Shown: positions 24,264 through 34,394, counted from the stretch's first letter. The stretch: 64,000 nt of DNA from CAWJNF01 sp963844235 (GCA_963844235.1 CAWJNF010000004.1:992001-1056000); one strand, 5' to 3'. Made by a program: numbers and translations. The notes: a model not told the origin generated them from the letters alone.

Positions 24264-25760
24264 ATGAGCGACAACCTCGCCGCGCTTCTCGCGGAGGCTG
24301 CCGCACGCCATCCGTCGCGGCCCGCGCTGTTCCACGACGACGTGCGCACCGACTACGCGGAGCTCGAGCAGAGCTCGGCGCGCCTCGCCGGCATTCTGCG
24401 CGCGCACGCCGTCGGTCTGGGAGACCGCGTCGGCCTGCTCCTCCCCAACCAGCCAGCCTTTGTCGCCGGCTACTACGCGACACTGCGCCTCGGCGCGATC
24501 GCGGTCCCGCTCAACCCGCTGCTGAAGCCGCCGGAGGTGCGGCTGCGCCTCGAGCACGCGGGCGCCCGCGTCCTGGTCGCGGAGGCCGAACCCCCCCAGG
24601 AGACGATGGCCTGGGCTCCGGACTCCATGTGGCTCGATCCGGCGGCCGCAGTGGATTCCGACGCGGTGGACCGGATCGCCGATCGCGACGGCGCCGACAC
24701 AGCCGTGATCCTCTACACATCCGGGACAACCGGCCAGGCGAAAGGCGCCGAGCTCACGCACGAGGGACTGCGTGCGAAGGCGGAGTTCGTCGCCGGCCCG
24801 CTGCTCCGGCTGACGCCCGACGACGTCGTCCTCGGAGCGACACCCTTCTCGCACGTCCTCGGACAGTCCGGGATCATGAGCCCGGCCATCGCGGCCGGCG
24901 CCTGCGTGGCGCTGATGGGACGTTTCGACGCCGAGACCGCACTCGACGTGATGCGCCGGACGGGCACGACCGTCCTCCTCGGCGTGCCGACCATGTGCAT
25001 CGCGCTGCTCCAGGCTGCCGGCAGGGCGGCGGAGTTGCCGCCGCTGAGAGTCGTACACGCGGGGGGCGCGTCGCTGGCGCCGGATACGTTGCGTGCATTC
25101 GCGGCCCGGTTCGGCTGCGAGTTCCTCGAGGGCTACGGGATGACCGAGACGGCCGGCACCGTGGCGACTCACCGCGTCGGCCAGCCGTGCAAGCCCGGCT
25201 CCGTCGGCACGCGGGCCGACGGCATGGAGCTCCGACTCCTCGACGCGGGTGGCGACGAGGTCGCCCGGGGCGAGATCGGGGAGGTCGTCCTGCGGGGGCC
25301 CGGCCTCATGAAGAGCTACTGGCGAAACCCCGCCGAGACGAGGGCGGCCATCCGGGAGGAGGTTGGTTCGCGACCGGGGACATGGGCTACCTGGACGAGG
25401 ACGGCTACCTCTTCCTGGTCGATCGCAAGAAGGATGTGATCCTCCGGGGCGGATACAGCGTCTACCCGCGCGAGCTCGAGGACGTGCTCCTGGCTCACCC
25501 GTCGATCCTCGAGGCGGTCGCGCTCGGCGTCCCCGACGAGACGCTCGGAGAGGAGGTCGTCGCCGTAGTCGTGCCGCACCCCGGGCAGCACCTGCGATCC
25601 GGTGGAGGTGAGGGAGTTCGTCCGCGAGCGCGTCGCCGCGTACAAGTATCCGCGCGCCGTCGTCGTCGCCGAGGCGTTGCCGCACAGCCCGACCGGCAAG
25701 GTGCTGCGCCGCGAGATCGACAGTCAGCCCCTCCGACGGGCGCTGGACGAGCGCGACTGA
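24264..25760 (+). pseudogene. fcs: Acyl-CoA synthetase, probable feruloyl/p-coumaroyl-CoA ligase, frameshifted twice as read
   Basis: An AMP-forming ligase of about 498 residues is spread over three frames. Frame 1 holds the ATP motif LYTSGTTGQAKG and ends in the YWRNPAET region. A missing G at about 25361 (GG for GGG) shifts to the frame carrying GWFATGDMGYLDEDG and DRKKDVILRGG. An extra G at about 25594 shifts to the frame ending with the catalytic Lys in PTGKVLRRE. The two indels cancel, so total length is a multiple of three. Directly after ech, the substrate is expected to be ferulate or p-coumarate. Confidence 0.82.
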
Positions 25761-25915
25761 CGAGGGCGAGGGCGGCGATTCGATCCGACACGCGCTCGAA
25801 CGGCGGCTCTCCATCGCAGTGCCGGTCAGAGCGATGAGTTCGACGCGCCACGAGCGTCCAAGAGGTAAGCGACACCCGCAACGCCCGCAACAACCCAGTC
25901 CATGAGAGGAGTCAG

Positions 25916-26275
25916 ATGACGTACTTGGATGGATTCGTGGTGGCGGTGCCAACCGCGAACAAGCAGCAGTTCATCGATCACGCGAGACAGGGTGATCCGG
26001 TGTTCCTCGAGCTCGGTGCCAAGCGGATCGTCGAAGCCTGGGGCGACGATGTGCCAGACGGCAAGCTCACCGACTTCCGCAGGGCCGTGCAGGCAACGGG
26101 CGACGAGACGGTGGTCTTCTCCTGGATCGAGTGGCCCGACAAGGCCACGCGCGATGCGGCCATGCCCAAGCTAATGAGCGACCCGAGGTTGCAGCCGGAG
26201 TCGAATCCGATGCCCTTCGACGGGAAGCGCATGATCTTCGGCGGTTTCACTCCCGTCGTCGAGCTCGACCGCTGA
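25916..26275 (+). CDS. DUF1428 (YbaA-like) protein
   Basis: The 119-residue protein has the family's length and the pattern YLDGFVVAVP at the start and DGKRMIFGGF near the end. It belongs to the dimeric alpha+beta-barrel type folds and has no established function. GAGAGGAG precedes ATG 25916. It is separated from fcs by 155 bp in which I see nothing recognisable, and is probably expressed on its own. Confidence 0.8.
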   Translation: MTYLDGFVVAVPTANKQQFIDHARQGDPVFLELGAKRIVEAWGDDVPDGKLTDFRRAVQATGDETVVFSWIEWPDKATRDAAMPKLMSDPRLQPESNPMPFDGKRMIFGGFTPVVELDR

Positions 26276-26319
26276 ACGCTTGCCGCCGGTCCCGGAAGAC
26301 GGCCGTTAGCATCCAGGCC

Positions 26320-26718
26320 ATGCAGGCGCACCAGCCGGCCGAGCTTCCGCTCGTCTTCCGGGACCATCTCAATGCCGGAAACCTCGCCGGCCTGATGGCG
26401 GACTACTACGCGCCGGACGCGACGTACGCGCCCGTCCCGGGAGTCGTGCTCACCGGCGCGGAGGTCGAGGCAGCCGTCGGGCGCCTGGTCGCCCTTGGCG
26501 CGCCGATCGAGGTCACCGTCCGCCATGTCCTCGAGGCGGGCGACACCGCGCTGCTCGTGGTGGACTGGGAGCTTCCGGACGCCGGGATGAGCGGCACGGC
26601 GACCGACGTCGCCCGCCGCCAGCCCGACGGGACGTGGCGGTGCGTCATCGACAACCCGCACGGCGCCGCTCGCACGGTCGACCTGCGCCCGGAGATCGCG
26701 GCCGCGCTCGCCGGATAG
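26320..26718 (+). CDS. NTF2/SnoaL-like protein
   Basis: The 132-residue single-domain protein has the helical opening and the beta-sheet half of the SnoaL/DUF4440 class (YYAPDATYAPVPG, LVVDWEL). ATG 26320 fits the usual N-terminus; there is no strong ribosome site. Function unknown. The 183 bp that follow (26719-26901) carry only a weak GGG/CCC hairpin near 26720 and no gene. Confidence 0.65.
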   Translation: MQAHQPAELPLVFRDHLNAGNLAGLMADYYAPDATYAPVPGVVLTGAEVEAAVGRLVALGAPIEVTVRHVLEAGDTALLVVDWELPDAGMSGTATDVARRQPDGTWRCVIDNPHGAARTVDLRPEIAAALAG

Positions 26719-26901
26719 CGGGTTTAAGACCCTCAGCCCTTCGGGATCGGACTGACCGCACGGCGCCGGCTACGGTCGCGGAACAGCCTCGGAGCCGCCA
26801 GCGACCGCATCGCCATCCGTCGGCCGGGCAGAATAGGCGCTCGTGCCCGGCCCAAGAGCGCGCCGAGGGACGTCGCGCGAACGAGACGAGAGGGGGTGAG
26901 C

Positions 26902-27901
26902 GTGAAGGTCGTCTGCCTGAACGGCGACGGCATCGGGCCCAGAGATCATGCGGGAGGCGATTCGAGCCCTCCGCGCGCTGCCGCTCCCGCTCGAGCTCGA
27001 CGAGCGCCCCTTCGGCGGCTCCGGGATCCGCGACACGGGGGATCCGCTGCCGCCCGACACGCTGGCCGCGTGCCGCGAATCGGACGCCGTCCTTCTCGCC
27101 GCCGTGGGCTCGCCGGAGTTCGAGCGCGCGGCGGTCCGGCCCGAGCAGGGTCTGCTGCGGCTCCGCAAGGAGCTCGGCGTCTACGCCAACCTCCGGCCCG
27201 TTCGTGCCGAGGGCGTCGACGTCCTCATCGTCCGCGAGCTCTCCGGCGGCCTCTACTACGGCCGGAAGGGACGGCGCGAGGACGGAACGGCGTTCGACAC
27301 CTGCGAGTATCACCCTCGCCAGATCGAGCGAATCGCACGCCGTGCATTCGAGCTCGCCCGGAGGCGTAGGCGCGAGGTCACCGTAGCCGACAAGCACGGC
27401 GTGCTGGAGACGTCGGCGCTCTGGCGGGAGGTCGTCGACGCCGTGGCCGTCGACTACCCCGACGTCGCGCTCGACTACATGCTCGTCGACAATGCGGCGA
27501 TGCAGCTCGTCCGCGATCCCGCCCGGTTCGACGTCCTGCTCACCGAGAACACCTTCGGCGACATCCTCTCCGACGTCGCGGCGGTCGCCACCGGCGGAGT
27601 CGGCCTCGCGCCGTCGGCGTCCCTCAGCGAGTCGGGCCCCGGCATCTTCGAGCCGATCCACGGCTCGGCACCGGACATCGCCGGTCGCGGGATCGCGAAT
27701 CCAGCGGCGATGCTGCGCTCGGCCGCTCTCATGCTCGAGTACGCCCTCGGCCATGACGCCGAGGCACGGCTGCTCGACGACGCCGTGACCGCGGCGCTCT
27801 CCGGCGCCCCCACCGCCGACCTCGGCGGCTCGGCCACCACGACGGATTTCGGCAACGCGGTGGTCGGCTACCTCGAAGCCGAGCTCGTTCGCACCGGGTA
27901 G
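26902..27901 (+). CDS. leuB: 3-isopropylmalate dehydrogenase-like enzyme, apparent frameshift near the start
   Basis: The N-terminus VKVVCLNGDGIGP and the remainder (EIMREAIRALR onward) are in different frames; deleting A26941 restores a 332-residue enzyme. As written, the intact frame begins at ATG 26948. Motifs are complete: VADKHGVLETS, DNAAMQL, the metal-binding Asp of TENTFGDILSD and the NAD loop HGSAPDIAGRGIANP. Homologues oxidise 3-isopropylmalate, tartrate or homoisocitrate. leuC and leuD follow, but also an SDR and a monooxygenase, and no leuA is seen, so leucine synthesis is not certain. Confidence 0.82.
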
Positions 27902-27906
27902 GCGGC

Positions 27907-29175
27907 GTGGGACGCACGCTGGCCGAGAAGATCCTCCTCGCCCACACGGAGGCCGACGACCTCGCGCCCGGTGACTTCGTGATGGTGCACTGCGACGTCG
28001 TGATGGCGAACGACCTCGGAGGACCGCTGGCGGCCCGCGAGCTCGCCCGCATGGGCGATCGGGTCTTCGACCGTGAGAAGATCGTGCTCGTCGCGGACCA
28101 CTTCATGCCCGCAAAGGACACGCGCTCGGCCGAGCTTCAGAAGACGCTGAAGGAATGGGCACGTGCGCAGGGTGTCGCTTTCTACGACCAGGGCCGCGGA
28201 GGAATCGAGCACACGGTGCTGGTCGAGGAGGGATGGATCGTCCCGGGCTCTGTCGTGGTCGGATCCGATTCCCATACGTGCACGTACGGCGCGCTCGGCG
28301 CCTTCGGCACGGGGATGGGCGCGACCGACATCGCCGGCTGCATGGCGATCGGCACGTTCTGGCAGATCGTCCCGGGCACGATCGTCGTCGAGCTCGCCGG
28401 TGAGAAGCGCGGATTCGTCGCCGGCAAGGATCTCATCCTCGCCCTGATCGCCGAGATCGGCGTGGGCGGCGCGACGAACATGGCGCTCGAGTTCGTGGGG
28501 GACGGCGCCTCGTCGCTCTCGATCGACGAACGGCTGGCGGTGTCGAACATGGCGGTCGAGGCCGGCGCCGACACCGGGCTCTTCCCGGCGGACGACATCA
28601 CCGCCGCCTACCTCGAGGGACGCACGGACAAGCTGTGGGCGCCGGAGCGCTCCGACCCCGACGCGGAGGTGGCCCGGCACGTCAGGATCGACGTCCCCGC
28701 CCTCCCGCCGCTCGTCGCTGCCCCGCACTCACCCGGCAACGTCGTGCCGCTCGCCGACGTGCTCGGGCGCAGGATCGACCAGGTCTACATCGGCAACTGC
28801 GCGAACGGCACCATGACCGACCTGCGCCAAGCCGCCGACGTACTGCGCGGCCGCGCGGTGCACGAGCGTTGCCGCGCGATCATCGTGCCGGCCTCGCAGC
28901 GGATCTACCGAGAAGCCCTCGCCGAGGGCCTGCTCGACCTCTTCGTCGAGGCCGGCTGCGTCGTCTCCACGCCGACGTGCGGCGCCTGCTTCGGCGGCCA
29001 CAGCGGGGTGCTCGCTGCGGGCGAGACCGCGATCACGACGACGAACCGCAACTTCAAGGGCCGGATGGGGTCACCCGACGCGGGCGTCTACCTCGCCAAC
29101 GCCTGGGTGGCCGCCGCGGCCGCCGTCGCCGGCGAGATCGCCGATCCCGCCGAGCTGATCGGGGAACCCGCGTGA
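27907..29175 (+). CDS. leuC: Aconitase-family dehydratase large subunit (LeuC-like)
   Basis: The 422-residue protein is of the shorter archaeal/LeuC2-HACN type rather than the 470-residue enterobacterial type. The three Fe-S cluster Cys are in GNCANGT and TPTCGAC; the substrate loop GSDSHT is present. With the small subunit it would isomerise a hydroxy-tricarboxylic or isopropylmalate-type acid by dehydration and rehydration. GTG 27907 follows the leuB stop by 5 bp. Substrates other than isopropylmalate, such as methylated maleates, are possible for this subgroup. Confidence 0.87.
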   Translation: MGRTLAEKILLAHTEADDLAPGDFVMVHCDVVMANDLGGPLAARELARMGDRVFDREKIVLVADHFMPAKDTRSAELQKTLKEWARAQGVAFYDQGRGGIEHTVLVEEGWIVPGSVVVGSDSHTCTYGALGAFGTGMGATDIAGCMAIGTFWQIVPGTIVVELAGEKRGFVAGKDLILALIAEIGVGGATNMALEFVGDGASSLSIDERLAVSNMAVEAGADTGLFPADDITAAYLEGRTDKLWAPERSDPDAEVARHVRIDVPALPPLVAAPHSPGNVVPLADVLGRRIDQVYIGNCANGTMTDLRQAADVLRGRAVHERCRAIIVPASQRIYREALAEGLLDLFVEAGCVVSTPTCGACFGGHSGVLAAGETAITTTNRNFKGRMGSPDAGVYLANAWVAAAAAVAGEIADPAELIGEPA

Positions 29176-29684
29176 TCATCGAGGGTCGCGCGCTCGTGAT
29201 CGCGCAGGACAACGTTGACACCGACGTCCTCTACCCGGGGCAATACCTGAACGTTCTCGACGTCGGCGAGATGGCGACACACCTCTTCGAGGGCCTCGAC
29301 CCGGCACTGCGCGATCAGCTCACGGACGACACGATCCTGGTCGCCGGCGAAAACTTCGGCACCGGGTCGTCCCGGGAGAACGTACCGATCGCGATGAGGG
29401 CCGCGGGTATCCGCTGCGTCGTGGCAAAGAGCTTCGCCCGGATCTTCCATCGCAACTGCATCAACCTCGGCCTGCCGGCGATCGCGTGCCCCGCCGCCGC
29501 CGCGGCCGCGACGACCGGTGCGATGGTCCGGATCGAGCCGGACACGGGCACGATCGAGGTGGACGGCGACTCGTACGCGGCGACCCCTTTGCCCCCGTTC
29601 ATGCTCGAGCTGCTGCGCTCGGGCGGGCTCGTGCCCTGGATCGGCGAGCGGCAGTCCGGCTCTCCGTCCGCGACCGCGCCGTGA
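29172..29684 (+). CDS. leuD: Aconitase-family dehydratase small subunit (LeuD-like)
   Basis: This 170-residue swivel domain has the typical opening DNVDTDVLYPGQYL and the loop NFGTGSSRE that contributes to the active site. GTG 29172 overlaps the leuC stop by 4 bp (GTGA), and its own stop overlaps the next gene in the same way. It forms the active dehydratase with LeuC. Confidence 0.88.
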   Translation: MIIEGRALVIAQDNVDTDVLYPGQYLNVLDVGEMATHLFEGLDPALRDQLTDDTILVAGENFGTGSSRENVPIAMRAAGIRCVVAKSFARIFHRNCINLGLPAIACPAAAAAATTGAMVRIEPDTGTIEVDGDSYAATPLPPFMLELLRSGGLVPWIGERQSGSPSATAP

Positions 29685-30451
29685 CGGCAGGCAGGCTCGA
29701 AGGGAAGACCGCGGTGATCACGGGGGCCTGCGGTGGCATGGGGACCGTGGCGTGCAGGACGTTCTGCGAGGAGGGCGCATCCGTGCTCGGCGTCGACGTT
29801 GCCGAGGAGGCAGGCGAGCGCCTCGAAGCCGAGCTCCAGGGCGCTGGGCTGGACTTCGTCTTCCAGCGCTGCGACGTCACGTCCTCCGCCGACGCGAGCG
29901 GTGTCGCGGCGGTCGCCCGCGAGCGTTTCGGCGGTCTCGACGTGCTCTACAACAACGCTGGCACGATCCTCGGGAAGCCGCTCCTCGAGACGACGGACGA
30001 CGAGTGGGACCGCGTGATCGGCGTGAACCTGCGCGGCGCGTTCCTGACCATGCGGGCACTCGCGCCGCTCATGGAGGGCCGGCGCGGATCGATCGTCAAC
30101 GTCGCGTCGGGTCTCGGCCTCGTCGGCGCGCCGCACATGAGCGCCTACTGCGCCTCGAAGGGCGGGCTCGTGCTGCTGACGAAGGCCGCGGCGCTCGAGC
30201 TCGGGCCCGCGATCCGCGTCAACGTCCTCTGCCCCGGCGTCATCGACACGCCCATGCCGCGCGGCCTCGCAGACTCGCTCCCACCCGAGCTGGGTCGGAA
30301 GCTGCTGCGTGAGTGGGAAGCGTCCCACGTGGCGAAGCGGCTGGGAACGCCCGCCGAGGTGGTCGCGGTAGCCGTGTTCCTGGCGAGCGACGAGGCGAGC
30401 TTCGTCACGGGCGCCGCCATCCCCGTCGATTCCGGTATCACGGCGGCGTGA
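29681..30451 (+). CDS. SDR family oxidoreductase
   Basis: The 256-residue classical SDR has TGACGGMG, NNAG, the catalytic Ser in VASGLG and YCASK. GTG 29681 overlaps leuD and its stop overlaps the monooxygenase gene, so it is part of one tightly coupled operon from leuB to 31569. It would reduce or oxidise an alcohol/ketone in that pathway; the substrate is unknown. Confidence 0.88.
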   Translation: MTAGRLEGKTAVITGACGGMGTVACRTFCEEGASVLGVDVAEEAGERLEAELQGAGLDFVFQRCDVTSSADASGVAAVARERFGGLDVLYNNAGTILGKPLLETTDDEWDRVIGVNLRGAFLTMRALAPLMEGRRGSIVNVASGLGLVGAPHMSAYCASKGGLVLLTKAAALELGPAIRVNVLCPGVIDTPMPRGLADSLPPELGRKLLREWEASHVAKRLGTPAEVVAVAVFLASDEASFVTGAAIPVDSGITAA

Positions 30452-31569
30452 CCGCCGTGGGCCCGGCCAGGACGAGCTCGATGTACAACGGCAACCGGCT
30501 CAAGCTCGGCCTCTTCGGCTTCAACTGCGAGGGCGGGATGGCGATCACGACCGCGCCCGAGAACTGGTCGCCGACCTGGGAGAACAACATCGAGGTCGCC
30601 CGGAAGGCGGAGCAGGCCGGCCTCGAGTTCGTGCTGCCGATCGGGAGATGGCGCGGCTACGGCGGCAAGTCGGACTTCCAGGGGATCTCCTTCGAGACGA
30701 TCACGTGGGCGGCCGGCTTGCTTGCCCACACGACTGCGCTCACCGTGTTCGGCACGATCCACGCCCCGATGTTCCACCCCATCGTCGCCGCCAAGCAGAT
30801 GGCCACGGTCGACCTGCTCTCCGAGGGGCGCTTCGGGCTCAACCTGGTCTGCGGCTGGAACCAGGACGAGTTCGACATGTTCGGCAAGGAGCAGCTCGAG
30901 CACGACGCGCGCTACGAGTACGGGCAGGAGTGGCTCGACGTCGTGCGCACGGTCTGGCGCGAGGACGAGCCTGTGAGCTTCGACGGGCGCTTCTTCGAGC
31001 TCAACCGGCTGATCGGCCGGCCGAAGCCGTACGCCGGGTCGGAACCGGTGCTCATGAACGCCGGCTACTCGCCGGCCGGGAGGGCATTCGCGATGCGCAA
31101 CTGCGAGTTCCTGCTCACGTCGCTGATCGACGTCGAGAGCGGCCGGCGCGACGTCGACGAGGTGCAGGAGGCCGCACGCCGCGACCATGGCAGGCACATC
31201 GACCTGATCGGCACCGCCTACGTCGTCTGTCGACCGACGCGCGTCGAGGCGGAGGAGTTCCACCGCCACTACGCCGTCGAGCATGCCGACTGGGAGGCCG
31301 CCGACCACCTCATGGAGCTCGCCGGCGTGCACGCGCAGTTCTTCCCGCCCGACCACTACCAGCAGTTCCGCCAGCGGTTCGCCGGCGGCCACGGCATGTA
31401 TCCGATCGTGGGCGACCCCGACCACGTCGCCGACGAGCTCGAGCGCATCGCCGCTGCGGGCTTCGCCGCGCTCGCCTTCTCCTTCATCGACTACGTGAGC
31501 GAGCTCGACCTCTTCCGAGACGAGGTGCTCCCCCGACTCGAGGCCCGCGGGCTGCGCGAGCGACTGTAG
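30448..31569 (+). CDS. LLM class flavin-dependent monooxygenase (RutA/alkanesulfonate monooxygenase-like)
   Basis: The 373-residue luciferase-like TIM barrel resembles RutA in layout: FNCEGGMAI at the start, GYGGKSDF, the GRFGLNLVCGW FMN region and the late FSFIDYVSELD. Such enzymes use FMNH2 from a partner reductase to oxygenate heterocycles, sulfonates or long-chain compounds. The start is GTG 30448 (overlap with the SDR) or ATG 30481. No dedicated reductase is adjacent. Confidence 0.82.
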   Translation: MTAVGPARTSSMYNGNRLKLGLFGFNCEGGMAITTAPENWSPTWENNIEVARKAEQAGLEFVLPIGRWRGYGGKSDFQGISFETITWAAGLLAHTTALTVFGTIHAPMFHPIVAAKQMATVDLLSEGRFGLNLVCGWNQDEFDMFGKEQLEHDARYEYGQEWLDVVRTVWREDEPVSFDGRFFELNRLIGRPKPYAGSEPVLMNAGYSPAGRAFAMRNCEFLLTSLIDVESGRRDVDEVQEAARRDHGRHIDLIGTAYVVCRPTRVEAEEFHRHYAVEHADWEAADHLMELAGVHAQFFPPDHYQQFRQRFAGGHGMYPIVGDPDHVADELERIAAAGFAALAFSFIDYVSELDLFRDEVLPRLEARGLRERL

Positions 31570-31585
31570 CGAGCGGTTCTGCTCC

Positions 31586-31801
31586 CTACTCGGGATCCTC
31601 GAGCCTGAAGCCGACCCTGAGCGCGACCTGGGTGTAGGACACCGAGCCTTCCTCGATATAGCCCCGGATCTCGCCCACTTCGAACCAGTCGAGATTCCGC
31701 ACGGTCTTGCTCGCACGTGCGATCGCGTTGCGGATGGCCTGGTCGATCCCGTCCTTCGACGTGCCGACGACGTCGGTGACGCCGTACGTGTGCTCCTCCA
31801 T
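31586..31801 (-). CDS. Dodecin
   Basis: The 71-residue protein is a clear dodecin: NAIARASKTVRNLDWFEV and the closing VALRVGFRLE match the family throughout, including the flavin-stacking Trp. Dodecins form hollow dodecamers that store or buffer free flavin. This suits an island encoding many flavoenzymes. It is the last gene of the liv operon direction, converging with the LLM monooxygenase (16 bp apart). Confidence 0.93.
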   Translation of the reverse strand: MEEHTYGVTDVVGTSKDGIDQAIRNAIARASKTVRNLDWFEVGEIRGYIEEGSVSYTQVALRVGFRLEDPE

Positions 31802-31838
31802 GGTCTCCTCCTCTCGCCGCTGCCAGCAGCGGGGAGGC

Positions 31839-32596
31839 TCAGGTCGTCTGCGACTGTCGGCGCGTCGCGCAGCAGGTACGCGGAGTGGAGCAGATCGGGA
31901 TTGTCGCGCAGCTCGGCGGCGGTTCCGTGGTAACGGATGCGGCCGCCCTCGAGCACGTAGGCCGAGGTCGCGAGGGCGAGCGCGACGTGCGCGAACTGCT
32001 CGATCAGCAGAACCCCGACGCCAGACTCGGCGACCGACGCCAGCGTCGGTACCAGTCGCTTCACGATCACGGGCGCGAGCCCGAGCGACAGCTCGTCGAC
32101 GAGCAGGATCGCAGGACGTGAGACGAGCGCCTGGGCGAGGACGACCATCTGCTGCTCGCCGCCCGAGAGCGAGCGCCCCGGTACGTCCCAGCGCTTCTTC
32201 AGCTCCGGGAACAGCTCGAGCGCGTACGCCGTTCCAGTCTCGGCGTCTTCGCGACTCAGCGAGTAGGTCGCGACGCGGAGGTTGTCCGCGACCGTGAGCT
32301 CGGGGAGCAGCCGGCGGCCCTCCGGGACGACCGCCACGCCGGCCGCGCGAATCCGCTCGGGCCGCCGCCGCGTCAGGTCGTTGTCGCCGAGGACGACGCG
32401 GCCGGACGCCGGGCGAAGCACTCCGGCGACGGCGAGCACGAGCGTCGACTTGCCGGCGCCGTTCGGGCCGAGCAGCGTCGTCACCTCACCCGTGGGGATG
32501 TCGAGCGACACCTCACGCACGACCATGCGCGAGCCTCGCGGGACCGAGAGCGCCTCCAGGCGTAGTCCGGCCGATGTCCCGACCGGCAGCGCTCAA
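31839..32596 (-). pseudogene. livF: Branched-chain amino acid-type ABC transporter ATPase (LivF-like), frame disturbed at both ends
   Basis: Walker A GPNGAGKST, signature LSGGEQQ and Walker B ILLVDELSLGL are intact. The N-terminal strand LRLEALSVPRGS is read in frame but has no start codon. TTG 32596, which overlaps the livG stop, connects to it if one G in GGG (32578-32580) is removed. The frame has no stop before the dodecin gene, and a TGA at 31839-31841 is one base out of frame. Two extra bases would explain both defects and give a LivF of about 250 residues. The boundaries are therefore estimates. Confidence 0.75.
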
Positions 32597-33310
32597 AGCT
32601 CCTCCTCGGTTCCGAGGTACGCACGCATGACGTGCTCGTCGCGCAGCACCTCGGCCGTGGGTCCCGAAGCGATCAGCTTGCCGAAGTCGAGCACGGCGGT
32701 CGTCTGGCAGCACGCCGAGACGAGGCTCATGTCGTGGTCGACGAGGATGACGAGCGCGCCGAACTTCTCGGGGATGCTCGAGATCATCACGGCCGAGATG
32801 CTCGGTCTCCTCGTCGGGTAACCCGGCCGCCGGCTCGTCCAGCAGGACCACACGCGGCTTGCCGGTGACGGCACGCGCGACCTCCACCAGCCGGCGCTCA
32901 CGCGCGCCCAGCACCGCGACCGTCTGGCTCGCGACCTTGTCCAGGCCGACGAAGGCGAGCGCTTCCGCCACCTCCTCGCGGCGCGACGAGCGGTTGCTCG
33001 AGGTGTTCTCGTGCACCATCAAGACGTTGTCGAAGACCGAGAGATCCTCGACCGCCTGCTCGGTCTGAAAGGTGCGGCGCAGCCCCCAGCGAGCCCGGCG
33101 GTAGTCGGCCATGGCGAGGATGTCCTCGCCGAAGGCGCGCACCGAGCCCGCCGCGGGTCTCACGAAGCCGCTGAGGACGTTGAAGAACGTCGTCTTCCCG
33201 GCGCCGTTGGGCCCGATCAGCCCGCACGTGCCGCCGGGGAACGTCACGGTCATGCCGTCGATGGGGATCACGCCGCCGAAACGGACCGTCAGGGCGCTCA
33301 CCTCGATCAT
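32593..33310 (-). pseudogene. livG: Branched-chain amino acid-type ABC transporter ATPase (LivG-like), frameshifted as read
   Basis: The start MIEVSALTVRFGG, Walker A GPNGAGKTT and Walker B VVLLDEPAAGLPDEETEHL are in one frame; the remainder (SIPEKFGALVILVDHDMSL to GTEEEL) is in another. The break lies at 32791-32803 and is explained by loss of two bases from a CTCTC run. The corrected protein has 239 residues. LivG-type ATPases are usually about 250 residues with a short C-terminal extension. The start overlaps the livM stop by 4 bp. Confidence 0.82.
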
Positions 33311-34389
33311 GCCGCCGAGCCCTTCCCGGACCACTTCAGGTACAGCCGGCCCAGCCCCCGCCGGAGCTTCGCCAGGTCCTTCGGCACCTGGTCGATCAGC
33401 CCGCCGGGCGCGGTCAGGAGCACCTGCAGGACACCGACTCCGAACAGGATCGTCAGCAGCTCCGTCGACACCCCCCAGTCGTCGAGCAGCGCCGGGAGCA
33501 GCCGCAGGAAGAGCGCCGCCAGGATCGCCCCCCAGATGCTGTAGATGCCGCCCATCAGGACGACGGCGAGGAGGATGATCGAGTTCTGGGTCGGGAACTG
33601 GTTCGTGTTGACCCCGCCGGTGGCGGCTGCCAGCAGCCCGCCCGCAACGCCGGCCATGAACGACGCGAGCGCGAAGGCCCACAGCTTGTAGAGCGTCGTG
33701 TTCACGCCCGAGGCGAGCGCGGTCGGCTGGCTCTGTCGGATCGCGGCCCAGGCACGGCCCGCCTTCCCCCGCACGTGCCAGAGGGCGAGCAGGAACATGA
33801 GGCCGGCGACGATGACGCAGTAGCGGTAGTAGGCGGTTCCCCCTTCCGCCATGGCGGGCCGCGGGAGGAGCGACGACGACCCGCCGGCGGCAGTGTTGCC
33901 GAAGAAGCCGCCGCCGCCGTTGGGGAACTGGGCAACCCGGAGCACGACACCGATCGCCCCTGCCGCCATGAGCGTAATCAGGGCCAGGTACAGGCCGCTG
34001 AGCCGCAGCGCCGGCAGCCCGATCAGCGTCCCGATGAGGCCGGTGACCACGCCGGCGATGAGGAGCAGCAACGGAAACGGGATCGAGGTCGCGTAGTCGA
34101 GCCGAAGCGCCACCCACGCGCCCACGGCGAGCAGGGCGAACTGGCAGAGAGAGACCATTCCGACGCGCCCGATCAGCAGGCCGAGGCCGAGCGTGACGAC
34201 GCTGTAGATCACGACCGAGGTCATGACCTGCAGCCAGAAGCTGTCGAGCAGCTCCGGCAGCCCGAGCAGGACGAACGCGAGCAGCCCGACGATGACCAGC
34301 AGACGGACCGGGCTCACGAGCGAGTAGCGCGGGCGGGCACCCAGGACAGAGGCGCTCTCACCGGCAGCAGAAGTGCGTACCGCGCCCAT
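33307..34389 (-). CDS. livM: Branched-chain amino acid-type ABC transporter permease (LivM-like)
   Basis: The 360-residue membrane protein has about nine to ten hydrophobic segments and the permease coupling region VAGGLLAA with the preceding LASGVNTTLYKLWAFALASF. ATG 34389 lies 5 bp after the livH stop. It pairs with LivH to form the channel for a solute delivered by the lipoprotein at 35433. In catabolic clusters such importers often carry aromatic acids rather than amino acids. Confidence 0.88.
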   Translation of the reverse strand: MGAVRTSAAGESASVLGARPRYSLVSPVRLLVIVGLLAFVLLGLPELLDSFWLQVMTSVVIYSVVTLGLGLLIGRVGMVSLCQFALLAVGAWVALRLDYATSIPFPLLLLIAGVVTGLIGTLIGLPALRLSGLYLALITLMAAGAIGVVLRVAQFPNGGGGFFGNTAAGGSSSLLPRPAMAEGGTAYYRYCVIVAGLMFLLALWHVRGKAGRAWAAIRQSQPTALASGVNTTLYKLWAFALASFMAGVAGGLLAAATGGVNTNQFPTQNSIILLAVVLMGGIYSIWGAILAALFLRLLPALLDDWGVSTELLTILFGVGVLQVLLTAPGGLIDQVPKDLAKLRRGLGRLYLKWSGKGSAA

Positions 34390-34394
34390 CAGCT

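Noticed and set aside
26719..26760. GGGTTTAAGACCC after the SnoaL-like gene as a terminator.
   Set aside because: The stem is only three to four base pairs and there is no T-tract.
30145..32526. Single 793-codon minus-strand frame beginning with an ABC ATPase.
   Set aside because: Only the first ~230 residues are LivF; the rest is antisense to the SDR and LLM genes and out of frame with dodecin. The missing stop is better explained by a small indel.
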